Positions 1 through 9,817 of a stretch of 64,000 bases of DNA are shown one piece after another. A program made the translations under genes and the position numbers. How positions within the stretch are numbered: position 1 is the stretch's first letter; the number at the start of each line of letters is the position of its first letter. The DNA comes from Rhodocyclales bacterium. GTDB lineage: Bacteria > Pseudomonadota > Gammaproteobacteria > Burkholderiales > Rhodocyclaceae. The stretch is taken from the NCBI GenBank assembly GCA_016183655.1, contig JACPEH010000023.1:1-64000 (forward strand), written 5' to 3'. Below the pieces are notes generated by a model. The model was not told the DNA's origin and made no database searches. It worked only from the letters and a program-made list of their open reading frames with translations.

Positions 1-71
1 AGGACTGGAAGGAGGCGATGAACCAGTTCGCCATCTTGTATGACGATCGCTTTGTTCGCGCAGTCCATTAA
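1..71 (+). CDS. C-terminal end of an unidentified protein (5' end outside window)
   Basis: An open frame entered at base 3 runs 22 codons to TAA at 69-71 and ends in ...DDRFVRAVH. The residues look like an ordinary soluble protein tail, but too little is visible to name a family. A GGAAGGAGG string at 7-15 followed by ATG at 18 could mimic a ribosome site for a 17-residue peptide, but this is more simply read as coding sequence of the truncated gene. It has the same orientation as the glycan genes that follow. Confidence 0.4.
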   Translation, partial: DWKEAMNQFAILYDDRFVRAVH

Positions 72-157
72 AATAGCTCTCGACGAGCCCCATTGGGGGA
101 CGTCTCAAACCGCCTCACACACAGAAATTCTGACACCCCCTCCCTCATCGCCGCTCG

Positions 158-190
158 GCATACCGCTTGTCCGCAAAGCGAATGGTATGC
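158..190. other. Imperfect hairpin in the 72-353 gene-free stretch
   Basis: GCATACC at 158-164 is the exact reverse complement of GGTATGC at 184-190. An inner GCTT/AAGC pair closes a 7-base loop, with GAAT bulged on one side. TTTAAAAA follows, so it could end transcription of the upstream truncated gene. Apart from this hairpin, 72-353 holds only short implausible ORFs and presumably the promoter of the forward glycan run; no clear -35/-10 pair was picked out. Confidence 0.3.
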
Positions 191-353
191 TTTAAAAATC
201 TGCCGCCCCAGCAGACACCGCTTGCCAAGCCACCCTTTCGTTGCGGTAAAGGCTAGCACTATTTGTGTCGTCGCATGGCGGAATGGAAAGCCACCTCGAC
301 ACGGCGGCTGATATCGTCAAACAGGAAGCGATCACAGTAAAGGCTACTCCAAG

Positions 354-2390
354 TTGACCGTCCTCCAGAGAAGGGATGCTTATAGGATAATTTGCCTTGT
401 AGCATGGCTGGCGGCAACCGTTTGGTCGTCCGGTACAACAGCGGCTGCTCAGGGGCTTACCGTTCTCGGAGCACTGAGCCTACCCGGGTTTGCCCTGCTC
501 GGCTGGACCAATCCACTAACACAACCGATCGCCTCCGCAACACGCGCTGCCGCTGGAATCGGGCTATCGTTGCTGGCGCTGGTGGCCACCGGGCTCGCCT
601 ATGGCAAGCTGACCCCCATCCAATCGCTGACCACGCTGGCGGTTGTCACGATCGGTTGCTTCACTGGCGCCGTACTGACAAAACGCCCATCAGGCATCAC
701 CTCGTACGAAACTGCTATGCCGTGGCTAGCCATTCTGGGCTCGGCAACGATATTGGCCATACCCCTTACCGGCGCAGCTACATTTTCTGCCGACTCGCCC
801 AGCTACCGACCATTTTTCAACGCAGACTTCTTCAAGCACCTCGCGCTTTCCCAATCCCTAGCTATCGGAGAATTACCGCCAATCGATCCCTTTGGTGCAC
901 GAAATGGGCCGCTCCATTATTACTGGCTGCAGTACGTTGTTCCCGCCACCGCAATGCAATGGTTTGCGGTCAATGACCCGGCAGCGCTGCTGAAAGCTAT
1001 CGGTATTATCCAGACTGCTCTTTTCACCGCATTGTTGTTTGGACTAGCCGAACGCACCTGCGCCCATCCGCTACCGGCCCTGATAGCGACACTCATCGGT
1101 ATCGCCGGCCTTTCCCTAGATGGTGTAGAAGCCCTGCTGGAGCGATCGGGAGCATGGCTTGAAGCGGCCACGGAGGTGAACCAAGAGGCACTTGATTTCA
1201 CCACGTCTCTTGGGGCCAAAACGCATATTGCGGCAACGACACTTTTCCGCCTTTGCCTCTATATTCCGCAGCATCAGCTCTGCGCAATACTCTTCCTCGC
1301 CTGCCTATTGCTCGCCAATAGGCCATTTTCCACCGCCACGTGGCTCGCGAGAGCGGCGATGCTCACCATCATGCCACTGCTCAGCCTGTTACTCGGCGCC
1401 CCTGCAGTAGCCGCTTTGGTAATAGTTGCCGCAGTTGACCGGCAGCACCGTCGTTCCTGGCTATTCGAATTAACCCCCATTCCCGTCACTATAGCCATCC
1501 TAGTGCTCACCGGAATGGTCGATGTTCGCCATGCACAGAATTTAGTGACCGACACCATCGTTCCGATATCCGAGCCGGACCTCCCCATCCGACTTGCTTG
1601 GTTCATCCCACAGCTATTTTCAAACTTTGGCGTAATTTTCTTCGCGGCGTGCTGTGCGCCATTCATAAGACGCCCTGCCGCAATCCCGATGTCGACTCTG
1701 CTGATTCCTTTGGGATGTGCAGTAACCGGCTATATTCTCGTCGAGTCTCTGCTCCCTTTCGGCCGCATGCGGATAGACTCTGAACTCAAACTCAGCCTGC
1801 TGATGAACCTTGTATCGGTACCGCTGGCAGCACACTGGTTAGCAGGCGTCCAGACAGCCATGATTCCGCGTTGGCAAGCGTGGATCGGCGTCACCCTGTT
1901 AGCAATGGGAATCGCCTCACCGCTGCACGACGTTTGGTGGCACAGTCGATACGCCGGCGCGGCAGATACCTCGGGGACCACAGTGACCATTCCGTCTGCC
2001 GACATGCAGGCGCAACGCTGGATTCGGGCAAACATTTCTGTCGATGCTGTCCTCCAGCAGTACCCGGAGCCTGCATTCCTCACAGGGGGACGTGACACGT
2101 GGATTCCGATATTTTCCGGCCGGCGACTCGCCGCGTCGATGCGCGGAACGAACACTGAACGCAACGAACTGGAGATCGCACAAGCGCTTTACAGCACCGA
2201 TGCAGGGGGCTCCGCCGCAGATAAAGCAATCCAGCTCGGCGCCGATTATCTCTACCTAAGCCCTTCACTCACTCCAAAAGAATTTGCAAAAATCAGGGCT
2301 GCATGGCAATCCGATCCGAAGCTGCGTTGCATTTATGAAGTCGAAAACGTATCCGTATGGCAGGTTCTCGCAAACAATACACAACGATGA
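354..2390 (+). CDS. Large polytopic membrane protein, GT-C glycosyltransferase-like
   Basis: The protein has 678 residues from a TTG start, with hydrophobic helices to about residue 560 and then a soluble tail of about 115 residues. The first large external loop has the pattern NADFFKHLALSQSL followed by plHYYWLQY. An acidic residue early in such a loop is typical of GT-C transferases that use polyprenyl-phosphate sugars (family knowledge). The soluble tail (MQAQRWIRANISVDAVL...) resembles the C-terminal periplasmic region of such enzymes. A GT2 enzyme, a flippase-like protein and a methyltransferase follow in the same direction, so a role in surface-glycan assembly at the inner membrane is inferred. 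No ATG is available near the N-terminus and the ribosome site is weak. Confidence 0.75.
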   Translation: MTVLQRRDAYRIICLVAWLAATVWSSGTTAAAQGLTVLGALSLPGFALLGWTNPLTQPIASATRAAAGIGLSLLALVATGLAYGKLTPIQSLTTLAVVTIGCFTGAVLTKRPSGITSYETAMPWLAILGSATILAIPLTGAATFSADSPSYRPFFNADFFKHLALSQSLAIGELPPIDPFGARNGPLHYYWLQYVVPATAMQWFAVNDPAALLKAIGIIQTALFTALLFGLAERTCAHPLPALIATLIGIAGLSLDGVEALLERSGAWLEAATEVNQEALDFTTSLGAKTHIAATTLFRLCLYIPQHQLCAILFLACLLLANRPFSTATWLARAAMLTIMPLLSLLLGAPAVAALVIVAAVDRQHRRSWLFELTPIPVTIAILVLTGMVDVRHAQNLVTDTIVPISEPDLPIRLAWFIPQLFSNFGVIFFAACCAPFIRRPAAIPMSTLLIPLGCAVTGYILVESLLPFGRMRIDSELKLSLLMNLVSVPLAAHWLAGVQTAMIPRWQAWIGVTLLAMGIASPLHDVWWHSRYAGAADTSGTTVTIPSADMQAQRWIRANISVDAVLQQYPEPAFLTGGRDTWIPIFSGRRLAASMRGTNTERNELEIAQALYSTDAGGSAADKAIQLGADYLYLSPSLTPKEFAKIRAAWQSDPKLRCIYEVENVSVWQVLANNTQR

Positions 2391-2400
2391 GAATGACAGA

Positions 2401-3363
2401 ATGAAAATTTCCATCATCATTCCCGTGCTGAACGAGGCGGAGTCCATCCCCACCCTTTATGCCGAAATCAACGCCGAACTGTCCCAACTCGACTTAAACG
2501 CGGAACTGATTTTCATCGACGACGGATCATCCGATGCCACGCCACACATACTCCAGAATCTCGCGGAAAGTGACGAGAGCGTCATCTGCATTCGGCACCT
2601 TCGCACTCTGGGCAAGTCGGCTGCATATGCTGCCGGCTTCCAGATTGCGGACGGAGAAATCATCGTAACCATGGACGGCGACCTGCAGGACGATCCCAAA
2701 GAATTGCCGAATCTGCTCCAAGCCCTCGAAACGGACGCCGATATTGTCATCGGATGGAAACAGAACCGTTTCGGCAACGAATTCGGCAAAGCCCTGCCAT
2801 CAAGGGTATTCAACTGGCTTCTCAACTGGACGTTCGGCATCCGACTCCATGACTCCAATTGCGGCTATCGTGCTATGAGAAGCGACGTTGCCAGAAACCT
2901 CACTCTATTTGGCGGCTATTACCGTTTCATTCCGGAGATGGCTCACGCCAAAGGCTTCCGCGTCAAGGAAATCCCCGTGGCGCATCGCAGGCGAGTCTAT
3001 GGAAGCAGCAAGTATGGGCTTGCCCGTTTCTGGACAAGCGTCTTCGACATCCTGGCTCTACGCTTCTCGCTGTCATTTCAGGACCGACCTTTGCAAGCGT
3101 TCGGCAGCATTGCTGCCATTTTCATGATTGCCGGCAGCACTCTTGAAGCCTATGTCCTGTGGCAAAAAATCCAAGGGAACGCCTTCCAGACCCATCTCGC
3201 AGCACTGATCACCGGCATCTTTCTGCTCATTATCGGTGTTCAGATTCTCGCCATCGGCCTCATCGGAGTCATGCTCGCGGCACATCGTTACGATTCATCG
3301 ACTGGGTGTCTCAGCAACAATAAGCGCCGAAAGCCACCAGTCCCCGACCGCAGGCAGCCATGA
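2401..3363 (+). CDS. GT2 family glycosyltransferase (DPM1/GtrB/ArnC-like) with two C-terminal TM helices
   Basis: The protein has 320 residues. It starts MKISIIIPVLNEAES, has IDDGSSDAT at about 39-47 and the DXD-type metal/nucleotide-sugar site MDGDLQDDP at 91-99. Two membrane helices occupy about residues 235-305. This is the layout of enzymes that load a sugar from a nucleotide donor onto polyprenyl phosphate on the cytoplasmic face. The start at 2401 is preferred because homologues begin at this beta-strand; the frame stays open upstream to 2284 but only within the previous gene's end. Its TGA overlaps the next ATG (ATGA), so translation is probably coupled. A GtrA protein at 9818-10225 is its natural partner type. 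Confidence 0.93.
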   Translation: MKISIIIPVLNEAESIPTLYAEINAELSQLDLNAELIFIDDGSSDATPHILQNLAESDESVICIRHLRTLGKSAAYAAGFQIADGEIIVTMDGDLQDDPKELPNLLQALETDADIVIGWKQNRFGNEFGKALPSRVFNWLLNWTFGIRLHDSNCGYRAMRSDVARNLTLFGGYYRFIPEMAHAKGFRVKEIPVAHRRRVYGSSKYGLARFWTSVFDILALRFSLSFQDRPLQAFGSIAAIFMIAGSTLEAYVLWQKIQGNAFQTHLAALITGIFLLIIGVQILAIGLIGVMLAAHRYDSSTGCLSNNKRRKPPVPDRRQP

Positions 3364-4313
3364 GCCGACGAGTGACGGATGCGCAAAACCCGGCGAGGGG
3401 TATTCTGCGCCTATGCTGGGCGCTGCTGTTCTATGGGCTTGCTACCTGGTTCATCTTACAGTTCCTGACAACTAACCTCAGCTATGAATTGTTGCGTCGA
3501 CTCATGTCGCCGGCGGCCATACTAACCGTCACCGCCTGGCTATTCACACGGCATTTCATGATGCTTACCTGGAGATCCCTGCTCGAAAACGCTGCTCGTG
3601 GCAACAGCACGATGGTCGCCTCTGTTTATGCGAAAAGTCTGCTTGGCAGATATATACCGGGGAAGATTTTCATGTTCGCTGCTCGTGGTACAGCGAGCCG
3701 ACAATTGGGGCTGTCGCTGCCGCAGATTCTTAGCACCTCCGTGGCGGAGGCGATACTTGCCTTGCTCGCAGCAGCAACCGTCGGCAGCGTACTCATCCTG
3801 CTGTCTGGAACACTTGGAGCCACGCCGCAAGTCATCGGCGCCCTATCTCTGCCAATCATGCTAGGCACCGTGGTGTTCAGACTTGCCGATCCGTTGCGTC
3901 TGCTCCAAATCGTTTCCGGCCGCGGTCCCCGCTGCGATTGGTTTCTTGGGTGGTCGCGACAGGTGACAGTTCTCGCCCTACGGCGAGCCTGCCTTTTCGC
4001 GCTTGCAGCACAACTCCTTTCCGGGGCCGGTTTCCTCGCTTGGGCGCTGACTGCGCCCGTCATGATTAGCTGGAGCGACGGGCTTCGGGTGGCCGGCAGC
4101 TTCCCTCTCGCCGGGGTTGTTGGGGTCCTGGCACTCACACCGGCCGGCATCGGCTTTCGTGAAGCCGCGCAGTTGCCTCTGATCGGAAAGCTTTTCGACA
4201 ACGAAGAATTCGCCCTTCTGATCGTCGGCGCGAGACTGCTGGAACTCGTCGCCGACCTGGGATTCCTCGTTTTGTGCCGACTCACGCAGACCACCAAGCA
4301 AACAAATGGATAG
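3360..4313 (+). CDS. Flippase-like membrane protein (UPF0104/LPG-synthase TM family)
   Basis: The protein has 317 residues with about eight hydrophobic segments. It carries the family signature LLGRYIPGKIFMF, followed by AARGTASRQLGLS at about 95-120, and GVVGVLALTPAGIGFREAA in the C-terminal half. Members resemble the membrane half of lysyl-phosphatidylglycerol synthase and often sit beside glycosyltransferases, where they are thought to move lipid-linked intermediates. The start overlaps the GT2 stop by 4 bases, and the end overlaps the next gene by 8 bases. The lipid substrate cannot be read from the sequence. Confidence 0.85.
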   Translation: MSRRVTDAQNPARGILRLCWALLFYGLATWFILQFLTTNLSYELLRRLMSPAAILTVTAWLFTRHFMMLTWRSLLENAARGNSTMVASVYAKSLLGRYIPGKIFMFAARGTASRQLGLSLPQILSTSVAEAILALLAAATVGSVLILLSGTLGATPQVIGALSLPIMLGTVVFRLADPLRLLQIVSGRGPRCDWFLGWSRQVTVLALRRACLFALAAQLLSGAGFLAWALTAPVMISWSDGLRVAGSFPLAGVVGVLALTPAGIGFREAAQLPLIGKLFDNEEFALLIVGARLLELVADLGFLVLCRLTQTTKQTNG

Positions 4314-5418
4314 GCCGGACCTGCGTATCCGTTTCTTCGGCACTTACCACCGGGAACGTGTCGCAAGGATATCTGTACTGCTCGACGGCCTGCGTGAAAT
4401 CGGCTGTATGTGCGAAGAAATGAACGCCCGCCTTCCCGTTGGGCACGACCAACGCCTCGCAATGCTACGCTCTCCCTGGCTCGCCTGCCGACTACCATTC
4501 GCGCTGCTCCAGGCTTGGTTAAGATTGGTGGCACAACGCATCGGCGCACGGCCTGCGGACATCGTCCTCGTACCGTACATGGGGCATTTTGATGTTGTTC
4601 TAGCGCGGGCGTTGCACCCATACTCGCACATCGTTCTTGACCATCTCATCTCAGCCGCCGACACCGCCAACGATCGACGCGCGCCATACTGGCTGCAAAG
4701 AATTCTCAGTTGGCTCGACGGCATCGCAGTTACTTGCGCCGACACTATCATGGTCGATACCGAGGAACAGGCCACGTTGGTTCCCCTGCGTTTTCGAGAC
4801 AAGACCATCGTCGTTCCTGTCGGCGCTCCACGCTCATGGTACGCCGGCGCGCCCCCAACCCCGTCATCCGGCCCGCTTTCCATCGTCTTCTTCGGACTAT
4901 TCACACCGCTGCAAGGCACCATTACCATCGCTGATGCGCTCAACATCCTCGAAGAACGCGGCATTTCCTATCGGGCCACACTCATTGGCCGGGGGCAGGA
5001 TTTTTCCGCCGTGCGCGAAAGGCTACAAAACAATTCCCATATCTGCTGGTTCGAATGGCTGGACGACCAATCGCTGTTTCAACAGGTTGGGAGTCACGAT
5101 GTCTGTCTCGGAATTTTCGGCACCAGCGCTAAAGCCGCACGGGTTGTCCCGCAAAAGCTTTACCTAGGCGCTGCAGCCGGCTGCGCACTCGTAACATCCG
5201 ACACGCCGCCGCAACGGCGTGCATTCGGCCCGAACGCCAGCTACGCTTCAGCCGGCGATGCAAACGGGCTTGCCAACCGATTGGCGACATTAGCCGCACA
5301 CCCGGACATGTTGCAGAACCTCCGGCTGCGCGCCCGTGAACACGCCAGGAGCACTTATCAGCCGGATCGCATTGCTGCCACGCTGGCAAGCCAGATCCAA
5401 CAGCGGAGAGCGCGATGA
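4306..5418 (+). CDS. Glycosyltransferase, GT4/group 1-like (GT-B fold)
   Basis: The protein has 370 residues, is soluble and has two Rossmann-like halves. The C-terminal half shows GLFTPLQG at about 187, ATLIGRGQDFSAV at about 225, WFEWLDDQSLFQQVGSHDVCLGIFG at about 245-270 in overlapping pieces, and VPQKLYLGAAAGCALVTSD near 285. These correspond to the donor-binding region of group 1 transferases, although the usual EGFG motif is poorly kept (ARVVPQK instead). It overlaps the flippase-like gene by 8 bases and the methyltransferase by 4, so it belongs to the same operon. Donor and acceptor sugars are unknown. Confidence 0.85.
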   Translation: MDRPDLRIRFFGTYHRERVARISVLLDGLREIGCMCEEMNARLPVGHDQRLAMLRSPWLACRLPFALLQAWLRLVAQRIGARPADIVLVPYMGHFDVVLARALHPYSHIVLDHLISAADTANDRRAPYWLQRILSWLDGIAVTCADTIMVDTEEQATLVPLRFRDKTIVVPVGAPRSWYAGAPPTPSSGPLSIVFFGLFTPLQGTITIADALNILEERGISYRATLIGRGQDFSAVRERLQNNSHICWFEWLDDQSLFQQVGSHDVCLGIFGTSAKAARVVPQKLYLGAAAGCALVTSDTPPQRRAFGPNASYASAGDANGLANRLATLAAHPDMLQNLRLRAREHARSTYQPDRIAATLASQIQQRRAR

Positions 5419-6149
5419 CCTGGCCACCACTATCAACGTCGGCATGGCTGAGAATGGATGCCATCCGGAACGCATTCGACATTGCGCGCCCAGTTACTGT
5501 GCTGGAAATTGGTCCCGGCCTCGGTGCGCTGGCGTGCCGCCTCGCCGAGTCCTACGACTATACCGGTGTGGAACTCGACCCTGTCTCGTACCAGATTCTC
5601 GCCAGCCAGCTCGCTGCGCTCGGCAAAGGGGAAGTGCTACAGGGTTCCCCCGCTTCGCTTCATGATCGCCAGTTCGATCTGGTTTGCGCCTTCGAGGTTC
5701 TCGAACACATTGCCGACGACGCGGGCGCGCTGCGCGACTGGCACCGCTTGCTGCGCCAGGAAGGCCATCTGCTCCTGAGCGTTCCGGCGCATGTGGAAAA
5801 ATTCGGCCCACTTGATGAACTGGTAGGACATTTTCGGCGCTATGACAGGATGGCTCTGGAAACGCTCATAGCCAACGCCGGATTTGATGACATCAGATTT
5901 TTCTCGTATGGATTCCTATTGGGCCACGCAATCCACTGCATTTCGTCCAAAATCGCTCGTCGCCGAAAGCTGCCTGCGTCAGTCAGCCAAGCTACCGGCG
6001 AAAGCGCCCGTTTTCTGCAACCTTCGAGTATGATCGGCGGAGTTCTGCGCTGGCTCGCGGCCTTGCCCTTTCGCTGGCTGCAACGTCCGTTTGCAGCATC
6101 GAACATCGGAACGGGATTTGTCGTTCTGGCGCGCAAGAAGCAAGACTAG
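5415..6149 (+). CDS. Class I SAM-dependent methyltransferase
   Basis: The protein has 244 residues. SAM-binding motif I is VLEIGPGLGALACRL at about 29-43, an acidic ribose-binding end is at VELDP, and motif IV-like FDLVCAFEVLEHIADDAG is near 85-102. FRRYDR and a C-terminal hydrophobic patch follow, as in glycan- or lipid-associated type 11/12 methyltransferases. It is the last gene of the forward run, coupled to the glycosyltransferase by ATGA, and ends 48 bases before the convergent gene. The substrate is probably a sugar or lipid intermediate of the same pathway (inference). Confidence 0.88.
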   Translation: MTWPPLSTSAWLRMDAIRNAFDIARPVTVLEIGPGLGALACRLAESYDYTGVELDPVSYQILASQLAALGKGEVLQGSPASLHDRQFDLVCAFEVLEHIADDAGALRDWHRLLRQEGHLLLSVPAHVEKFGPLDELVGHFRRYDRMALETLIANAGFDDIRFFSYGFLLGHAIHCISSKIARRRKLPASVSQATGESARFLQPSSMIGGVLRWLAALPFRWLQRPFAASNIGTGFVVLARKKQD

Positions 6150-6197
6150 AACACTGAATCAGCCCATTAGACGGAGCCGCCTGGCAGAAGGATGCGC

Positions 6198-8204
6198 CTA
6201 TCGAAACGACCGACAGTCGTAGAGGTTCCACCGACGCAGGCCAGGCCCGACCGTTTCTGACCAGGAAGCAAGAACGTAATCGGGGAAAAGCTTGTCGTGA
6301 ATGACGAAATCGAGTTCACGATCACCACAAATGAACCGTAGCCCATCAAGCGTCAAGCTGCCGGCTTCATAGCTGTGCAAGTCGTTTAACTTGACTATGG
6401 GCTGACCATCCTCGCTGTTCCTCAGTTTGACCGCTTCCTCTCGATTAGCGGCCGAGCCGAACAACACGGGTTCCGACGTACCTGCCAACGCAACGCGCCC
6501 GAGACGCTTGGCAACCTCGAGTGCCATCTTTTCTGAAAACACGATGCCAACGGCTTGAGTATTACTTACATAACTCGCCGTTCGCAGCCCAAACCAGACT
6601 CGCTCGGGATGCCGCTGCCAATACACGACGTCCCCTGGCCTGACGTGCTCAGCGAACAGCTGAGTACCAACGGCATTCCCACTCCAATACGTTTCATCGA
6701 ATTGCCGTCCAATCGGTACACGTGCGCCCCACTGCCACAATCCGGTAGCAACGAGCACCAGTGCAACGACCATCGCCGGCCACGCCAGTCGCGATCTCGA
6801 CGCTGCCCACCAGACAGCCAGCGCACATAGTCCGTAGCCGCCGGTAAATAGCAAACTTCTGCCAAAATCGGCAAGGTCGTTCGAGGCATCTCCGACACGC
6901 CATAAATTGCTGCCAACGGCCTCGATCTGAAGCACCGCATCAATACCAGCGAGCGCCAGCAGTATCCAGGAGCCGAAGCGGAACACCCGAATAGCCACCT
7001 CACCTTCCACAGACAAGAAGGTCTGCAGCGCGATCAAGAATCTTCGGGGACTGCATGCCGCCAAGAGAACGGCCCATGCGCCAGCCCACGGAGACAGGAA
7101 CAGCAAGCTTGTCGCAGCAAGCCCGGTATGACGCACCAGGCGATCAGCACTACCAAAACGCAGTGCGAGATCGACCCCGGCAATCACCGCAATGACGAGT
7201 GCAAACCAGTTCCCCCGCCAAAGCTGCGCCTGCATGATGATTGCTGCGGGAAAAAAAGCGCTGCAGATCCAGTTAACGGCATATGCCGTAGCGGAAACGA
7301 CTAGCACTACTCGATACCATGGCTGTAATCCGACCTGCCCCCAGCGTGAGCCGGCAAGCAAAACCGCATAGCAGGCCAGCGCAAAATCCAAACGATGGAA
7401 ACCTTCCGGCTGCACAAACACTACGCGGGCGGTTTCGCGCACAAGCGCCCCCCATTCGCCGGCAAGTGGTCGAAAGATACCCACGCCAGCAACACTGAGG
7501 CCGACAAGGGTGGCCGCCCCCACGGCTGCCAGTACCAATAGCGAACAAAAACGAAAAAGGGTTCCGATAGCCGCCAGGCCGACCCACATCGCGATAAGCG
7601 GATGAAATACCATTGCCGCCGCGAACAATACAGCAGCCATGCCTTGGCGACGTGAGACAAATGCAGCAAAGGCGACCATCGCCAGCGAAACGGCAATCTG
7701 TCTGCTCGTAATGAATGACTCGGAAACGCGAAGAGTTTCCACCGGTCCGAAATCGTTGACGCAATAGACTAGCTGGACCGAAACCAACAGCAGGAATACC
7801 AGGTCGCGCCACCTTCCCAACGGCAAGACGCGCGAGAAAAGCCAGCTAGCAGCAACGTAGCTCAGCCCCGCGAGCAAAGTTCCCCACTTGGCTGCAGCGT
7901 TGATGCCGAAGGCTGAAATTGCAGTTCCGTAGATCGGCGAAAACAGTGTAAAACTGTCCTGCGAGCCAAACATGAACCAAGGATCGCGGGAAAATGAGGT
8001 CGGATCGAGCCAGCGCACCGCCATCAGCGTGTAAACACGCGCATCGTGCCAGATTCCCCAATAAGGATGACTCCACAGCCAAAGGCCGATACCTGCCAGG
8101 AACAGCACCGCTCCGCGCCATGTCAATGAGCGGATAACGCCGACACGGCCGAACGTCCCTCCGTTCTCCGCGTCATCGATTGGGGCAGCGGAATGCCCGG
8201 GCAA
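6198..8204 (-). CDS. Polytopic membrane protein, GT-C-like, paralogue of the protein at 10509-12467
   Basis: The protein has 668 residues, with about 11-13 hydrophobic helices followed by a soluble C-terminal domain. The first outer loop contains HDARVYTLMAVRWLDP and then RDPWFMFGSQDSFTLFSP. The tail contains VVYWQRHPERVWFGL and CGDRELDFVI. The same landmarks occur in the same order in the 652-residue protein encoded at 10509-12467, so the two are paralogues with one fold. I do not recognise a named family; a lipid-linked-sugar transferase is inferred from topology and neighbours. The TTG start abuts the TAA of the upstream oxidoreductase gene. A start at an internal TTG about 28 codons further in (SLTWRG) is possible. 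Confidence 0.75.
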   Translation of the reverse strand: MPGHSAAPIDDAENGGTFGRVGVIRSLTWRGAVLFLAGIGLWLWSHPYWGIWHDARVYTLMAVRWLDPTSFSRDPWFMFGSQDSFTLFSPIYGTAISAFGINAAAKWGTLLAGLSYVAASWLFSRVLPLGRWRDLVFLLLVSVQLVYCVNDFGPVETLRVSESFITSRQIAVSLAMVAFAAFVSRRQGMAAVLFAAAMVFHPLIAMWVGLAAIGTLFRFCSLLVLAAVGAATLVGLSVAGVGIFRPLAGEWGALVRETARVVFVQPEGFHRLDFALACYAVLLAGSRWGQVGLQPWYRVVLVVSATAYAVNWICSAFFPAAIIMQAQLWRGNWFALVIAVIAGVDLALRFGSADRLVRHTGLAATSLLFLSPWAGAWAVLLAACSPRRFLIALQTFLSVEGEVAIRVFRFGSWILLALAGIDAVLQIEAVGSNLWRVGDASNDLADFGRSLLFTGGYGLCALAVWWAASRSRLAWPAMVVALVLVATGLWQWGARVPIGRQFDETYWSGNAVGTQLFAEHVRPGDVVYWQRHPERVWFGLRTASYVSNTQAVGIVFSEKMALEVAKRLGRVALAGTSEPVLFGSAANREEAVKLRNSEDGQPIVKLNDLHSYEAGSLTLDGLRFICGDRELDFVIHDKLFPDYVLASWSETVGPGLRRWNLYDCRSFR

Positions 8205-9785
8205 TTACTTTTTTTCCTCGTGGTATTCGTCGTCGACGTTCACATTCCAGATCGCCGATTTATCAATGTTTCCCGCGACAATTGCCTCAGCTGCAAGCTT
8301 CGCCGTCAGCATCGAATGATCCTGATTGTTGTAGCGATGCATACCGTTGCGGCCGACGAGGAAGAGGTTCTCGATGCCGTCGACGAACTCACGAATCTTG
8401 CCAAACTCGGCATAGGCGCCGAAATACGCCGGGTAGGTCTTCGGCACACGGATAACCGTGCCGTCGACCACGTCCTCTTCGTCGATCATGCCGATCGTCG
8501 CCAATTCGGCGGCGGCGAAGCGAATCATGTCGGCGTCGGACTTGACCCACAGATCGTCGCCCTCCTGGCAGAAATATTCGAGGCCGAGCCAGACCTTCGA
8601 ATCGTCGGCGACGAGGAACGGACTCCAGTTGTTGAACACCTGGAGACGGCCGATTCGCACGTCGCGCTCCTGGATGTAGATCCAGTTATCGGGCGGCATG
8701 TTGCTTTGGGCGGCGCTCTGTGATTGTACGTTCGGCTTCATCCGTTTGAGCAGCAGACCGACAGTGATGAAATCACGGTAGGGCAGTTCGGTCGCCACAC
8801 GGCAAATCTCGGGCGGAGCCGGCGGTTCAAGACCGTTGATGAGATCCTTCACCGGCATGGTCGAAATGAATGCATCACCGGCGAATTCTGCAGGCAGCCC
8901 GGCTGCATCACGGGCACGCACGGAGACGACGTGCGCACCATCCCGGACGATGCCGGTAACCGCGTGACGCAGATGAATCTCGCCCCCGCCTTCGACCACG
9001 CGCCGCGCCACCTCCTCCCATAGCTGCCCGGGCCCTAGTTTGGGATACAGGAATTTCTCGATCAGGCTCGTCTGCGTTGCCTTCTGCCCGTCGACCGAGT
9101 CGGACATGAAACGCTTGGTGAAGGCATGCCGTAAAGCAGACAGCACCGACAGCCCTTTGATGCGCTGCGCCCCCCATTCCGCGCTGATCTTTTGGCATTC
9201 GACGCCCCATACCTTTTCCGTATAGTCCTTGAAGAATGTGCGGTAAAGTTCACCACCGAAGCGATTGACGAGAAAATCCTCTAGCGACTTCTCGCTCCGG
9301 CGCGGAAAGAGCATTGACCACACATAGCTGACACCAATCCGCACCAGTCTAACCGGCCCGAGGTTAAGCAAGGTATTGGCGTTCAGCTTGATCGGATAGT
9401 CGAAATACTTGCGCAGGAAATAGATGCGCGACAAGCGACCGCGAACCAGCATCACATTGGCGCCATCACCGCTCCCTTTATCGGCAACGATGGCTCGCTG
9501 CTTGTTCTGGTAGGCAATCGAGATTGAACCTTCCGTTTCGTCCCCTGAATGAACGGGCAGGATGTCCCGCCACCACGCCATCACCCAGTCCGACTTCGAG
9601 AAGAAACGATGGCCGCCGATGTCCATTCGGTAGCCTTTGTAGTTGACCGTCCTGGATATGCCCCCTATCTCTTCCGATGCTTCCAGTACCACCGGCAGCG
9701 CCTGACCGCTTTTTAACAGTTCGTAAGCGGCGGTCAATCCCGCCGGACCGGCGCCGATGATCACGACGCGCTTTCTGTTCTCCAC
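8205..9785 (-). CDS. FAD/NAD(P)-dependent oxidoreductase, UDP-galactopyranose mutase-like
   Basis: The protein has 526 residues. The N-terminal dinucleotide-binding site [17 protein letters not shown] is at about 7-23, followed by GGISRTV and [11 protein letters not shown], typical of the amine-oxidase/UDP-galactopyranose mutase/protoporphyrinogen oxidase superfamily. [12 protein letters not shown] and a C-terminal [19 protein letters not shown] complete the FAD site. GTG at 9785 was chosen because GGAGGG lies just upstream; the frame stays open to 9920 but would run through the GtrA gene. The location between GtrA and a GT-C-like gene suggests modification of a lipid-linked sugar. True mutase activity is not established. 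Confidence 0.85.
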   Translation of the reverse strand: MENRKRVVIIGAGPAGLTAAYELLKSGQALPVVLEASEEIGGISRTVNYKGYRMDIGGHRFFSKSDWVMAWWRDILPVHSGDETEGSISIAYQNKQRAIVADKGSGDGANVMLVRGRLSRIYFLRKYFDYPIKLNANTLLNLGPVRLVRIGVSYVWSMLFPRRSEKSLEDFLVNRFGGELYRTFFKDYTEKVWGVECQKISAEWGAQRIKGLSVLSALRHAFTKRFMSDSVDGQKATQTSLIEKFLYPKLGPGQLWEEVARRVVEGGGEIHLRHAVTGIVRDGAHVVSVRARDAAGLPAEFAGDAFISTMPVKDLINGLEPPAPPEICRVATELPYRDFITVGLLLKRMKPNVQSQSAAQSNMPPDNWIYIQERDVRIGRLQVFNNWSPFLVADDSKVWLGLEYFCQEGDDLWVKSDADMIRFAAAELATIGMIDEEDVVDGTVIRVPKTYPAYFGAYAEFGKIREFVDGIENLFLVGRNGMHRYNNQDHSMLTAKLAAEAIVAGNIDKSAIWNVNVDDEYHEEKK

Positions 9786-9817
9786 AACCCCACCCTCCAA
9801 AGACGGTTTTACCGCAA

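Noticed and set aside
42..311. Short ORFs at 68-259 (reverse) and 93-311 (forward) as genes
   Set aside because: No ribosome sites, no recognisable domain, Cys/Arg-rich random-looking composition, and they overlap a hairpin and the likely promoter gap.
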